Positions 9,652 to 19,815 are shown, counted from the stretch's first letter. The stretch: 64,000 nt of DNA from JALEFZ01 sp039820545 (GCA_039820545.1 JBCBPW010000019.1:1-64000), one strand, 5' to 3'. Notes: generated from the letters alone by a model not told the origin. Translations and numbers: made by a program.

Positions 9652-9686
9652 CAAAAAAGGGAACAGATCTTCCGATCCATTCCCTT
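9652..9686 (-). terminator. Rho-independent terminator downstream of dxs
   Basis: AAGGGAA (9657-9663) pairs with TTCCCTT (9680-9686). Read on the minus strand, the stem is followed by a run of T from the A tract at 9652-9657, about 55 bp after the dxs stop codon. Confidence 0.65.
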
Positions 9687-9740
9687 AATTTATCTCACGA
9701 ACAGGTTCCTGAAAACTCAACCTGTAATCTCTTTCATATC

Positions 9741-11654
9741 TTAAACCACGACTTTGGCTTCGACCATGTCTTTTACAGTCCTGACGATGGCGTCCTTGTC
9801 ATAGCCACACTCAGCCCAAAGCTGCTGCTGCGTCCCGTGGTCGACGAACACATCAGGCACACCTAGGCGCACGACCTTCGCCGCGTGACCATGATCGACC
9901 ATCCACTCTAGCACAGCCGAACCAAATCCACCCTGCAAACATCCATCTTCTACAGTAATGACTTTTTTATACTTGGTGAATACTTCTTCTAGCATTTCTT
10001 CATCTAGTGGCTTCACAAAGCGCATGTCATAATGTGCAGGTGTGATTCCTTCTGCTTTCAGTTCTCCGATAGCTTCCTGAGCGAAATTTCCTGGATGACC
10101 GATCGTCAAGATCGCTACTTCATCTCCTTCATTCAACTTGCGCCCTGTCCCGACCTCGATCATCTCGAAGGGGGTACGCCACTCGGGCATGACGCCTTTG
10201 CCACGTGGGTAGCGAATGGAGAAAGGCCCTTCCATCCACTTGGAGGAAGTATACATGAGGTTACGGAGCTCGCTTTCATTCATGGGCGCGGATACAACCA
10301 TGTTGGGGATGCAGCGGAAGTAGGCAATGTCATAGGCACCTTGATGCGTCGCCCCATCAGCACCTGCCAATCCTCCTCTGTCTAGGCAAAATACTACGGG
10401 TAGCTTCTGAATCGCAACATCATGAATGACCTGATCATAGGCACGCTGCATGAAGGTCGAATATACGTTACAGAAAGCCTTCATCCCTTGCGTGGCCAGA
10501 CCTGCAGAAAACGTCACGGCATGCTGCTCTGCAATGCCGACATCAAATGCGCGATCAGGCATTTCTTTGATCATGTACTTCAAGGAGCACCCACTAGGCA
10601 TCGCAGGTGTGATTCCCATGATTTTCTCGTCTTTCTCCGCCAGCTCAATGATCGAGTGTCCAAATACATCTTGGTACTTGGGAGCTTGTGGAGTCGTAGG
10701 CTTGCTCTTCAGGATCTCTCCTGTCATCTTATCGAATAAGCCAGGCGCATGCCACTTCGTTTGATCCTTTTCCGCCAACTCGAAGCCCTTACCTTTGACC
10801 GTGATGCAATGCAACAGCTTGGGACCAGGAATATCCTTGAGGTCGTCCATCAAGCGTACGAGATGATTGACGTCGTGTCCATCTACAGGACCGAAGTAGC
10901 GGAAGCCCAAGGCTTCAAATAGCATCCCCGGCTTGGTCGCAGATGTCAATGCCTGCTCAATCTTGCCCGCAAGCGCACGCGTCTTGATTCCCGTCTTATC
11001 GATTTTACCGAGCAACTTCCACAGTTCGTCACGCATTTTATTGTATGTGTGAGAAGTGGTGATGTCGGTCAAATAATCTTTCAGAGCCCCGACATTGGGA
11101 TCAATCGACATGTTGTTGTCGTTCAGGACGACCAGCATATTGGCCTTCTCCCAGCCTCCGTGGTTGAGTGCTTCAAAAGCAAGGCCACCCGTCATAGCAC
11201 CATCTCCGATGACAGCGACTACCTGACGATTTTCTTTCTTGTATCCTGCGGCTACAGCCATACCTACAGCAGCAGAGATAGAAGTAGAAGAGTGCCCCAC
11301 ACCGAATGTATCATACTCAGATTCCGAACGCTTTGGGAAACCCGAAATACCTCCTTTGACCCGGTTGGTGTGAAATACTTCACGGCGTCCTGTGATGATC
11401 TTATGCCCGTAAGCTTGATGTCCTACATCCCACACGAGTTGATCGTAGGGTGTGTTGAATACATAGTGAATGGCAGCTGTAAGCTCTACAACTCCCAAGC
11501 TGGCTCCAAAGTGTCCCCCATTGGTAGAAACACTGGAAATGATAAAGTCTCTTAGTTCTTCACAAAATTGGTAGAGCTGCTCGGGCTCCAGCTTACGCAA
11601 ATCCTCTGGGGAATCTATCTGCGCGAGTAACTTACCGGGTTCTGCTTTGGTCAT
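9741..11654 (-). CDS. dxs: 1-deoxy-D-xylulose-5-phosphate synthase
   Basis: DXS condenses pyruvate and glyceraldehyde 3-phosphate, with thiamine diphosphate, to 1-deoxy-D-xylulose 5-phosphate, the first step of the MEP isoprenoid pathway. The 637-residue length is normal for the family. Visible landmarks are GGHFGASLG (His48), DVGHQAYGHK, the ThDP/Mg motif GDGAMTGG (150-157) completed by NDNNMS (178-183), the catalytic glutamate in DVGIAEQHAVTFSAG, and the C-terminal transketolase domain with EDGCLQGGFGSAV. The enzyme is cytosolic. The gene stands alone between the FG-GAP gene and the VWA gene; a terminator lies about 55 bp downstream. Confidence 0.97.
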   Translation of the reverse strand: MTKAEPGKLLAQIDSPEDLRKLEPEQLYQFCEELRDFIISSVSTNGGHFGASLGVVELTAAIHYVFNTPYDQLVWDVGHQAYGHKIITGRREVFHTNRVKGGISGFPKRSESEYDTFGVGHSSTSISAAVGMAVAAGYKKENRQVVAVIGDGAMTGGLAFEALNHGGWEKANMLVVLNDNNMSIDPNVGALKDYLTDITTSHTYNKMRDELWKLLGKIDKTGIKTRALAGKIEQALTSATKPGMLFEALGFRYFGPVDGHDVNHLVRLMDDLKDIPGPKLLHCITVKGKGFELAEKDQTKWHAPGLFDKMTGEILKSKPTTPQAPKYQDVFGHSIIELAEKDEKIMGITPAMPSGCSLKYMIKEMPDRAFDVGIAEQHAVTFSAGLATQGMKAFCNVYSTFMQRAYDQVIHDVAIQKLPVVFCLDRGGLAGADGATHQGAYDIAYFRCIPNMVVSAPMNESELRNLMYTSSKWMEGPFSIRYPRGKGVMPEWRTPFEMIEVGTGRKLNEGDEVAILTIGHPGNFAQEAIGELKAEGITPAHYDMRFVKPLDEEMLEEVFTKYKKVITVEDGCLQGGFGSAVLEWMVDHGHAAKVVRLGVPDVFVDHGTQQQLWAECGYDKDAIVRTVKDMVEAKVVV

Positions 11655-11957
11655 TTCAGGAACTGTTTAACGTGAGTAACGGGGGTTTTGATTTTGTGTC
11701 CGATATTAACTGTAGGTCAAAGTTTTTGTTCTATGTATCCTTCTTTTACGGTATATGTGAAGAAGTCTATATACATAAGAACGAGTTTTTAGGTTAAAAA
11801 CTATATCGCCTACAGAATACCCCATGCAATGATCATTGTTCAGGGGTTAACGAAAGTTTAACGTTGCATAGTGAAGAATGTATCTCCATTTTCGACAAAC
11901 TTTCTTCCCTTTCAGCAACTTCTCTTATTTTTTTCAATCCTACAAATATAAAAAACG
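11655..11957. other. Intergenic region upstream of dxs
   Basis: This 303 bp AT-rich gap between the VWA gene and dxs should hold the dxs promoter. I see no convincing TTTG/TAnnTTTG pair, riboswitch fold, terminator or ORF in it. Confidence 0.3.
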
Positions 11958-13598
11958 CTACACTTCGGATGATTCTTCGAATGTCTGAAAATGGTCAATC
12001 GCCTGTCTAATCAGTTCTGGATTGTCCATATCGTATACCCAATGGTGATCAAAAATGGGAAGAGGAAGTGTCCGAGTATCTGCACGACGCGTGATATAGA
12101 GACTGTGAAAATGGGTCCCCTGTTGCCTCCGCAATTCCATTACTTCCTCATAAATCTTTCGATCTAGCCGCGGGATGACAAAATCAGAAATGATGAGGAC
12201 ATCCGCAGACTGATACGCTTCTCGTTTGAGCATCTTCATGGCTTCGCCGATGGCAGGCTGGATATCTGTCCCACCATGAAAGCTCATGCGGAGAAAATCG
12301 ACCATCTCTGTTAAATCCGTTTCCATACCTGTCATTTCAGTCGTCTGGATACCCGTCGAAAAGGAGATCAGAAAAGCTTGACGTTTAGTTTTGATAGCAA
12401 TCTCGAGGATGGCCAATGCCAGTGCCTTAGCAATCCGCTCTGGATCTCCAAACATGGACCCACTGGTATCGATGATCAAGACAAAGGGGCCTGGGGCATC
12501 TTCATCACTCTTTTCCTGGACTTCTTCAGTGGTAGGATCTGTTGCCGCATCATGAGAGCGATATTGAAACGTGAGGAGCTTTTTCTCTACATACTTCTTG
12601 GCTAGGAGGATTTCGGTTTCAGCGGAGCTGAGCAGGGCGACCTCTGACGGAAGCATGGCACCGAGATGGTCGCTGTGATGTATGCCGATGATCTCAGATT
12701 TACCATGGGGATTGGGACGCCACTTGCGTTTGAGTATGAGGGCTTGCGCCTGCATTTCTTTAAGTGCTTGGTTCGTTGAGGTCCATTTTCCTAGCATTTC
12801 AGCCAGTTCTCGCAGGTGGCGATCTCTGCTAAGTTGATGTGCGTAGGATTCCATTCCCTTCCAGTCTATGCGGTCCCAGTTGCCCACGGCATCGTTCCAG
12901 ACATTGCCCAGAAAGTTGAAGAAGGGAGAGAGTAGATCGCCCAGATCTTGAAGCTGGTTAATCTTTTGGCTGAGCTGGGCGCGATATTTCTGATAGGCAG
13001 ACTCCAAATAGTACGCTTCCTGTTCAGATTTTTCTGTACGTATGAAGCCGCGCCAATCTCTGAGAATGTTCTTTCTGATGACTTCTCGGTCACGTGAGAC
13101 AGTTCCTTCTTCATCTTGTTCTCCTAGCCGCTGAAGTGCTTGCTGATAGAATCGCCAGTCCCGATTATTGGAGGGGTGATGTTGTTGCAAATAATCGAGC
13201 AACATATTCCAGCGCTTTTGACCTGGGGAGTGCAAGCGTTTTTCCAGGTCCTGTAACTCCTTCTCTTCATCTGCCAGAGAAAATGTTTGGAGGAAATGAG
13301 CATGTGTCTCCTCGCACCAATTGAGCATTTCCCGGGCGACACTGAGGGAAAAATCCTCATTGTTAAGGGTCATCATCTTCAGGGACTGCTCGCCTAGCAA
13401 GCGTTCGAGTAATTTGAACCACCTGGGAAACAACTGAGGAATCGGACTCCGACTCAGTTTGAAGACCGCAGGATAAGATTCATCGTATAAGTGTAGGAAA
13501 ACCAGCTCAGCCGTGAACCTTCGGAGTTCAGGCGTCATGACTCCTCCGAAGAGGATAAAATTAGCCAACTCTTGGTTCACCCGCTTCAATGGACTCAT
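11958..13598 (-). CDS. ViaA-like VWA domain protein
   Basis: The 546-residue cytoplasmic protein has a long helical N-terminal region and a C-terminal von Willebrand A domain (about residues 365-540). The metal-ion-dependent adhesion site is intact: DTSGSM near residue 376, then a conserved GGTDI segment and IISDF. Its gene overlaps the end of the RavA-like MoxR ATPase gene by 38 bp, the arrangement of E. coli ravA-viaA, where the pair acts as a chaperone complex linked to respiratory complexes and aminoglycoside uptake. E. coli ViaA is shorter, about 480 residues. Orthology is inferred from architecture and gene pairing. Confidence 0.85.
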   Translation of the reverse strand: MSPLKRVNQELANFILFGGVMTPELRRFTAELVFLHLYDESYPAVFKLSRSPIPQLFPRWFKLLERLLGEQSLKMMTLNNEDFSLSVAREMLNWCEETHAHFLQTFSLADEEKELQDLEKRLHSPGQKRWNMLLDYLQQHHPSNNRDWRFYQQALQRLGEQDEEGTVSRDREVIRKNILRDWRGFIRTEKSEQEAYYLESAYQKYRAQLSQKINQLQDLGDLLSPFFNFLGNVWNDAVGNWDRIDWKGMESYAHQLSRDRHLRELAEMLGKWTSTNQALKEMQAQALILKRKWRPNPHGKSEIIGIHHSDHLGAMLPSEVALLSSAETEILLAKKYVEKKLLTFQYRSHDAATDPTTEEVQEKSDEDAPGPFVLIIDTSGSMFGDPERIAKALALAILEIAIKTKRQAFLISFSTGIQTTEMTGMETDLTEMVDFLRMSFHGGTDIQPAIGEAMKMLKREAYQSADVLIISDFVIPRLDRKIYEEVMELRRQQGTHFHSLYITRRADTRTLPLPIFDHHWVYDMDNPELIRQAIDHFQTFEESSEV

Positions 13599-15153
13599 AG
13601 AGGTGTTGTGTTTTTTGAATCTCTAGTTTAAGGTTCAGGATTTCATCCATCGTACGTCCAAGGCTTTCGGTCACATGCTGCCCCAAAGTGCTATGTACAA
13701 ACAAATGCTGCTTCAGCCAATCTTCATCTGCTTCTTTTTGCGCTTCTAGTTTTCGCAGACCCTCATCGCATTTATTGAGCAAGAGCTGTATCTGCCCATC
13801 CCAGATCCGCGTGAGCATGTCACTGGGACGCTTCTTGACGACGACTTCTTTTTCGATATCCTGGGTTTCGAGTGGATAGATCTGTGATTTATTGGGTTTG
13901 GCAATCTCATAATGATCTGTACGAAGAAAGCCATAGTTCTGAAATACACGGAAGACCTGACCATTTCGCTCAAAAATGGGTACGTAAAATGCCTCGCTCT
14001 CTTCTAGTTTATCTAGGTCCTGTGCACGGATGTAGGCATGATTGTCTCCCCAAAAACCTGAGATTTGGTAAAAAATTGTTTCTACCTCATCCTTGTATTC
14101 CGTCAACTGCGTAACGGTCTGCATTTGGATCTCCTGTGTCTCTCGTTCTATCTCATCCCTGAGTCCATTCATTTCATTGATGATGGGTGTGAGATTGAGG
14201 AGTTTTTGGTAGCCATATTGGGAGATGGCGCCCAGTACGAGTGCTTCTGATTCATCGATTTGTTCGGTGCGATCCCAGATACAGTGATGAATGAGAAAGG
14301 CGTCAATGACCTGTACCTCTTTCCTGCCATTGAGGAAGGCAGCTGCCCGCATGAGCTGGACGATCTTGCGCCAGCGACGATCCGAAACATACATGATGTC
14401 CATATCTTCGGCTGTCGCATTGCGCTTGTTGATGGTACTTCTGAGTTGGTTGACTAGCCCGATTACATGGGGAGGAACCGTGATTTCAGAGATGACTTTT
14501 TGCCATTGGGCATACTCTTCATGCGTGATTTTAAGTTCTGTGGGGACAGGGTCCTGGTGCCCCATTTTTCCAGGAAGGAGCAGCATTTTCTCAAAAGCTA
14601 TTTCCGCTTTGATATTGCCTACAACCAAGCGAATCAGAAATCTGTCCCAAAGGGCTTCTAGTCCTTCACCTCGGAGAGGAAGCTCATTGGAGGCAGAGAT
14701 TAATGCCCGAATGTCCACAGGAATTTCCTGCTCTCCATTTCGATAGACTTTTTCATTGAGAACGGTGAGGAGGGCATTCTGAATCGGAGGACTTGCCTTC
14801 CAGATCTCATCTAGGAAGACGATTTGTGCTCCTGGAAGGTAATGCTCAATCATCCGCTCGTATTTGTCTTCGTCCTTGAGTTTGGAGATAGACACAGGAC
14901 CAAAGACTTCATCAGGGGTAGAAAATTTCCCCATCAGATATTCAAAAGTCTTGGCTTCAGAAAAGGCAAATTTGAGCCTTCGTGCGATCATGGATTTGGC
15001 CGTGCCTGGAGGACCGAGGAGGAAGATGCTTTCACCAGCGAGGGCAGATAGGATCACCAGTCGGACGATCTCTTCTTTTTCATACAGATGTTCGTTGAGA
15101 TGCTGTATCAGAGAATGGATGCGCTGATACATTTTATTGTTCGCAGGACTCAT
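13561..15153 (-). CDS. ravA: MoxR-family AAA+ ATPase, RavA-like
   Basis: The 530-residue AAA+ protein has Walker A GPPGTAKS (residues 47-54), Walker B IVFLDE (111-116), a sensor-1 segment ISASNELP and the MoxR/RavA pattern GKFSTPDEVFGPVS. A winged-helix-like lid follows, then a C-terminal region rich in charged helices. MoxR ATPases remodel protein complexes together with a VWA-domain partner; here the partner gene overlaps its 3' end, so translation is probably coupled. The length is close to E. coli RavA. The C-terminal region ends in a predicted coiled coil, which may replace the LARA region of RavA. No upstream partner gene is present. Confidence 0.87.
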   Translation of the reverse strand: MSPANNKMYQRIHSLIQHLNEHLYEKEEIVRLVILSALAGESIFLLGPPGTAKSMIARRLKFAFSEAKTFEYLMGKFSTPDEVFGPVSISKLKDEDKYERMIEHYLPGAQIVFLDEIWKASPPIQNALLTVLNEKVYRNGEQEIPVDIRALISASNELPLRGEGLEALWDRFLIRLVVGNIKAEIAFEKMLLLPGKMGHQDPVPTELKITHEEYAQWQKVISEITVPPHVIGLVNQLRSTINKRNATAEDMDIMYVSDRRWRKIVQLMRAAAFLNGRKEVQVIDAFLIHHCIWDRTEQIDESEALVLGAISQYGYQKLLNLTPIINEMNGLRDEIERETQEIQMQTVTQLTEYKDEVETIFYQISGFWGDNHAYIRAQDLDKLEESEAFYVPIFERNGQVFRVFQNYGFLRTDHYEIAKPNKSQIYPLETQDIEKEVVVKKRPSDMLTRIWDGQIQLLLNKCDEGLRKLEAQKEADEDWLKQHLFVHSTLGQHVTESLGRTMDEILNLKLEIQKTQHLYESIEAGEPRVG

Positions 15154-15205
15154 AACCTGAAATTACAGATTATGATGAGGATCTCATATTTGAGGAGAGA
15201 ATAAA

Positions 15206-15778
15206 TCAGGAAAAGACGTCGCGATAGATGTCTTTCAACGGAAGGGCAAGATCTAAGGAGGGGATGGTGAGGCTATTTTCTAGGCCTTCTGCCCGCGTAA
15301 TATGCCATTGCCCATCTGCTTTCCAATAGAGATCAATCTGAGGATGATATTGATCGATTAAAAGATATTCGGTAAGCGTAGGAATTTGTTTGTAGAAAAA
15401 GAATTTATTCCCCCTGTCGTAGCCTTCTGTAGATTTTGAAAGTACTTCTATGATGACAGAAGGATTTGTGATGGCTCCTACCTCTTTTTGCGTACGTTCC
15501 AGCCCTCCACATACCACCATCCCATCTGGATAAAGGTATTTATTTGATATGTCTATATAGACTTTTACGTCACTTGTAATGGGTCTGCAACTGTTATTTT
15601 TAGATCTAAGAGATATAGCAAGTTCTCCAAGCACATTCGCTGATATAAGTCCATGCTCTACCGTACCACCTGCCATGGCGACAATGACGCCATCATGATA
15701 TTCATATTTGGAGTCTGATTGATCCTCCATGGCGATGTACGCTTCTAATGATACATTGTCTAGCTTTTTTGCTTCCAT
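15206..15778 (-). CDS. Uma2 family restriction-endonuclease-like protein
   Basis: Uma2 (DUF820) proteins have a PD-(D/E)XK nuclease fold, and their role is generally unknown. This one shows the characteristic order: YEYHDGVIVAMAGG near the N-terminus, the YPDGMVV strand, then IIEVLSKSTEGYDRGNKFFF, carrying the catalytic-type Glu and Lys, and TEYLLID. I prefer the start at 15778 (190 residues, MEAKKLDNVS) because the extra 15 residues from the ATG at 15823 look unlike the family. It is cytoplasmic and stands alone after the RavA-like gene. Such genes are often multicopy in genomes, and no cognate methylase is nearby. Confidence 0.85.
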   Translation of the reverse strand: MEAKKLDNVSLEAYIAMEDQSDSKYEYHDGVIVAMAGGTVEHGLISANVLGELAISLRSKNNSCRPITSDVKVYIDISNKYLYPDGMVVCGGLERTQKEVGAITNPSVIIEVLSKSTEGYDRGNKFFFYKQIPTLTEYLLIDQYHPQIDLYWKADGQWHITRAEGLENSLTIPSLDLALPLKDIYRDVFS

Positions 15779-16105
15779 CTCTATGCTTTTAACTATTGTA
15801 CATTTTTTATGAACAGGATTCAAGTATCAATTTCTGGATGGAATTAAGATAAGAATCTTTAGAAAAGTATATGATTTTATTTGCGCTTTTTCAAAGGGAG
15901 ATACAGTCAAGCTTTATATGAGATATACAGTCATGGGATTGCCAGTATAAGAATGTCTACTACTTTGAGCGTAACAAAATCTTTTATAGGGTGACTTCTT
16001 TCATTCTGTTTGTCTATTCATAAAGAAAAGGGAAAATTAAACAATTCCTATACTTGTGTGCTTACCTTATTTTGAAAAAAAACAGACCCTTACGAGATTT
16101 GCCGA

Positions 16106-17332
16106 ATGGAAAATATCGAAAGCTACGACGTGATCGTCATCGGAGGAGGAATTGTCGGACTGAGCTCCGCCTATAAACTCCAGCTTCGCAATCCTGACCT
16201 GAAGATCCTGGTCCTGGAGAAAGAAGACCAACTCTCCCAGCATCAGACAGGTAGAAACTCAGGAGTGATTCACAGTGGGTTGTACTATACACCTGGTTCC
16301 TATAAAGCCAAAAACTGTGTAGAAGGACGCCGAGAATTAGTGGCGTTCTCCCAAACACATAAAATCCCCCACGACGTCTGTGGGAAAGTGGTTGTCGCCA
16401 CCGATAAAAGCGAACTTCCTTTCTTGGAAAAGATTTTCGGGATCGGACTTCAAAACGAAGTCGAGGGCATCCAGAAAATCACAGGTGATCAAGTTCGTGA
16501 GATTGAGCCATACTGTGGGGCTATCGCAGGAATCCACGTCCCTTGCACAGGGATCATCGACTATGCAGCAGTCGTATTCAAGTTGGCAGAATTGCTGGAA
16601 GGCATGAATCCAGCATCCAAGGTCCTTACTGGACAGCGTGTCGTCAGCATCGAGCAAGAAGCGGAGTACTCTATCATCGTGACACAGAAGGGACGCTTTA
16701 TCGGTTCCCGTATGATTTTCTGTGGAGGATTGTTCTCGGATCGCTTAGCAGAGGCTGATGGGGTAGATACAAAAGCCAAGATCGTCGGTTTCCGTGGTGA
16801 TTATTATGACTTGACACCCGAAGCGGAGCACAAGGTCAAAAACCTCATCTATCCAGTCCCCAATCCTGCATTTCCTTTCTTGGGCGTACACTTTACCCGT
16901 ATGATTCATGGCGGGGTAGAGTGTGGACCCAACGCGGTCTTCACATTCAAGCGTGAAGGCTACGGGAAGACAGACTTCAACTGGAAAGATACGACAGATG
17001 CCTTGACATACAGTGGGACCTGGAAGCTTTTCATGAAGCACTGGAAGTTTGGACTAGACGAGTATCGTCGTGCGTTCTCTAAGCGTCGTTTTTACAACCA
17101 GGTGCGTCGTCTCGTACCTAGCCTGGAGATGAAAGACATCGTCGAAGGTCGATCAGGTGTACGCGCCATGGCCCTCGGTCCGCAAGGTGAGATGATCGAA
17201 GACTTCAGCATCGAATACAAAGATCGCTCGATTCACATCCTGAATGCGCCCTCTCCCGCTGCTACAGCTGGCTTGGCCATCGGGGAAGAAGTGAGCCGCA
17301 TGGCAGAGAGCAAGTTCGGATTGAAGGTGTAA
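16106..17332 (+). CDS. lhgO: L-2-hydroxyglutarate oxidase
   Basis: This FAD enzyme oxidises L-2-hydroxyglutarate to 2-oxoglutarate. The 408-residue product begins with a dinucleotide-binding fold (VIVIGGGIVGLSSAYKLQ, residues about 10-27, with the acidic end LEKE) and has the family's QTGRNSGVIHSGLYY segment close behind. The C-terminal half contains GPNAVF and the FAD-contacting GRSGVRAMALGPQGEM. It has no signal peptide, so it is cytosolic or peripheral to the membrane, where electrons would pass to quinone. The gene is monocistronic: it is followed by a strong terminator at 17406 and has its own 280 bp upstream region. Confidence 0.93.
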   Translation: MENIESYDVIVIGGGIVGLSSAYKLQLRNPDLKILVLEKEDQLSQHQTGRNSGVIHSGLYYTPGSYKAKNCVEGRRELVAFSQTHKIPHDVCGKVVVATDKSELPFLEKIFGIGLQNEVEGIQKITGDQVREIEPYCGAIAGIHVPCTGIIDYAAVVFKLAELLEGMNPASKVLTGQRVVSIEQEAEYSIIVTQKGRFIGSRMIFCGGLFSDRLAEADGVDTKAKIVGFRGDYYDLTPEAEHKVKNLIYPVPNPAFPFLGVHFTRMIHGGVECGPNAVFTFKREGYGKTDFNWKDTTDALTYSGTWKLFMKHWKFGLDEYRRAFSKRRFYNQVRRLVPSLEMKDIVEGRSGVRAMALGPQGEMIEDFSIEYKDRSIHILNAPSPAATAGLAIGEEVSRMAESKFGLKV

Positions 17333-17405
17333 GGAGATCCTTGATGGAGTGGCCCTTCGTGAACACGCAACATCGCATATGAATTCACATTTTATAGAAT
17401 AAGTG

Positions 17406-17431
17406 AGCCGCCTACTTAAGGCGGCTTTTTT
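17406..17431 (+). terminator. Rho-independent terminator after lhgO
   Basis: AGCCGCCT and AGGCGGCT form a perfect 8-bp stem around a 5-nt loop, directly followed by six T. Confidence 0.9.
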
Positions 17432-17550
17432 GTATTTTTCCTCTGCCATTGACCCTCGCTTATGGTCAAATGGATGCTTATTTCTTCCCGCTAAGGCGTA
17501 TATTAGATCTTTGACGCAATATTTTTCGGTTTTAGTATAATGTTTGCAAA

Positions 17551-19557
17551 ATGAATCATACTTACCACTACTTTTTTGTCATTCTGACACTCCTTTTCGT
17601 GAGTTGTCAGCCAAATGAAAAACAAGAGCAAAACGCAGAAAACGTGGAGCAGACCGTTTCTTTTCTGGGTCGGTCGATAGATCTGCAACCTTATGTCGAA
17701 GGCTTTCCTTATTCGAGGTTTACCCCCTCTTATGAGGCCAATAAGCTCTTCTACATGAAAAGTGGCGAGACGACCCAGCTCCTTGCGCTAGATTTGATTG
17801 GACAACCTGCCCTCAACCAAGGGAAGCCCATCTCGGATATTGATTACTCCAAAAGAAATGTAGGAGCGATGACCTATAACAAAGCAGATGGGAAGCTGTA
17901 TTGGAGAGGGGATGAAGTAAATGATGAAATTTTCAATATCTACCGACTCAATATTGAGACAGGAGAAATTGAGAAACTGACAGATGTGCCCTATATCTTT
18001 GGATGGCACATGAACGAGGCAAAAGATAAAATTGCGTATGTCGCCCGTCTGGGCAATAAAGAGGCCCGTCTTGGAGAGCTTCGAATCCTTGATCTCACTA
18101 CAGGTGAAGAAGAAACCATCATTCAAGATACACCTGAGATGCGCTTTACATGGGGCAGTCCTTCTTGGCAGCCTGAGGGCAAAGGTGTCGTCTTAAACGC
18201 AGTCCAAAATGCGGATCGCACGTATGGCAACTTGGTCTATGTAGACCTAGAGCAGAAAACCCAGCGTACGCTTTTGAAGCAAGACCAGCCTCGATATTTC
18301 CCTACTGCCTATACGGATTGGTTAGGCGAAAATAAGTTACTGTATTTCTCTAATGAAGGAGGCTTTCGCAATGGGTACACATTTGACATTGGCAATAATC
18401 AGAATACCCAACTCACGAATTTTGAGGTGGACTTTGGGGATGAGCAAATCATCGAAAAGGACGGGACACAATATCTCTTTGGTACGACAAGCAACCCCAT
18501 CAAAACTACATTGTATCTGATGGACCTCGCATCGGGAGAGATCAAACTGCAGCAAGACAGCGATGTGAATCTAGGCGTGCTGGATGAGAAAGACGGTAAG
18601 ATGATGATCTCTACTACGTCTAACAAGAGTATGTTTCGTATGGATGAACTGGAAGTGTCCTTACAGGACGATGGCTTTGCGTTCACGCCCATTGTCGATG
18701 TCTCCGAGACCCTCAAAGACCAGCTTTATCAGTCTACAGTTGAACGCATCTCTTTTCCTACTTTTGACATAGATGAGAAGACAGGTGAGCAGCGTATGCT
18801 CCACGCGTATCTCTATAAGCCCAAGAATCCGCTGCCCAAAGATCAGCAGGCGGTTATGATCCAGTCTTTTTACGGGGGAGGGAATAATTTTTCCATGCGT
18901 TATCAGATTTTGGCTGAGGCTGGGATTTATGTCTTGAGTCCTTCACCTAGAGGAAGTAGCGGATTTGGACGTGAGTTTTTTGCTCTGAATGATAAAGACT
19001 TAGGAGGAAATGAGATCATCGATGTGTTTTACGCAGCAAAGTATATTTCCGAAAAGTTGGATATAGACCCTTCTCGCATTGGCGTATTTGGTGGGAGTCA
19101 TGGAGGATATGCGACGATGCGTACACTAACCTTCCCTGGTGAGATCAATGGGAATACAGCGGAGTTTGACTGGGGATTCGGGATTAGTCATGCAGGCTTC
19201 AGCGACATCATCCATTTCTACGAAAACTGCAACATTCCTGACTGGGTGACCTTAGAGGCAGGTGATCCTAAGACTGAGGCAGACAAACTGCGCGATCGCT
19301 CTCCTTTGTACCATGCAGATAAGATGAAGGGAAAATTATTGCTGACGCACGGTACGAATGACAGTCGGGTACCGATTGCAGGAAGTCGTATGATGGCCGA
19401 TAGCCTGCGTAAGTACAATAAGGACTATAAGTTGGTCGAGTTTGAAGGACAGGGGCATGGAATCAAAGGCTTGCAAAACACGGTGACTATGTACAAGACA
19501 TGGTTTGAGTTTCTAGAAGGCGTAGTGGCTCCGAAAGAAGCCGTCGCGGTGAACTAG
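17551..19557 (+). CDS. Prolyl oligopeptidase (S9) family serine peptidase, lipoprotein
   Basis: The 668-residue protein starts with a lipoprotein signal ending in LLFVSC, so it should be acylated at Cys19 and anchored in the envelope. Residues about 30-400 form a beta-propeller of WD40/DPP-like blades. Residues about 410-655 form the alpha/beta-hydrolase domain with the triad Ser516 (GGSHGG), Asp604 (GTNDSRVP) and His636 (GQGHGI). Family members cleave short peptides or act as esterases; the propeller restricts access to small substrates. It lies between two terminators and is probably transcribed alone. Confidence 0.9.
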   Translation: MNHTYHYFFVILTLLFVSCQPNEKQEQNAENVEQTVSFLGRSIDLQPYVEGFPYSRFTPSYEANKLFYMKSGETTQLLALDLIGQPALNQGKPISDIDYSKRNVGAMTYNKADGKLYWRGDEVNDEIFNIYRLNIETGEIEKLTDVPYIFGWHMNEAKDKIAYVARLGNKEARLGELRILDLTTGEEETIIQDTPEMRFTWGSPSWQPEGKGVVLNAVQNADRTYGNLVYVDLEQKTQRTLLKQDQPRYFPTAYTDWLGENKLLYFSNEGGFRNGYTFDIGNNQNTQLTNFEVDFGDEQIIEKDGTQYLFGTTSNPIKTTLYLMDLASGEIKLQQDSDVNLGVLDEKDGKMMISTTSNKSMFRMDELEVSLQDDGFAFTPIVDVSETLKDQLYQSTVERISFPTFDIDEKTGEQRMLHAYLYKPKNPLPKDQQAVMIQSFYGGGNNFSMRYQILAEAGIYVLSPSPRGSSGFGREFFALNDKDLGGNEIIDVFYAAKYISEKLDIDPSRIGVFGGSHGGYATMRTLTFPGEINGNTAEFDWGFGISHAGFSDIIHFYENCNIPDWVTLEAGDPKTEADKLRDRSPLYHADKMKGKLLLTHGTNDSRVPIAGSRMMADSLRKYNKDYKLVEFEGQGHGIKGLQNTVTMYKTWFEFLEGVVAPKEAVAVN

Positions 19558-19590
19558 GAAGAGAGGTAAATTTACGAAAGAAAACATTTC

Positions 19591-19629
19591 AAAAAGAAGG
19601 AGCTTTTAGCATAAGGCTCCTTCTTTTTC
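19591..19629 (+). terminator. Rho-independent terminator after the S9 peptidase
   Basis: The stem AAAAAGAAGGAGC / GCTCCTTCTTTTT encloses a short loop, giving a long hairpin with T-rich 3' side about 35 bp after the stop codon. Confidence 0.85.
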
Positions 19630-19815
19630 GTTAGGATTTGAGGGGAATTGCTGAGTAAGAAAATGATTAGATAGGAGTATCACATTTGGGTATGATCATG
19701 AGAGGAATTTCATGCGTTCGGTATAAGAGCAAGTAGTACTTAGAGAATATCAATTGACTCTACTCTCGGTTCTCGCCTCTTTGCAGATAGAATGTAGGAT
19801 TCCTACGAGATGCCA

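Noticed and set aside
15206..15778. Uma2 nuclease as part of a restriction system
   Set aside because: No methylase or specificity gene nearby; Uma2 proteins are common singletons.
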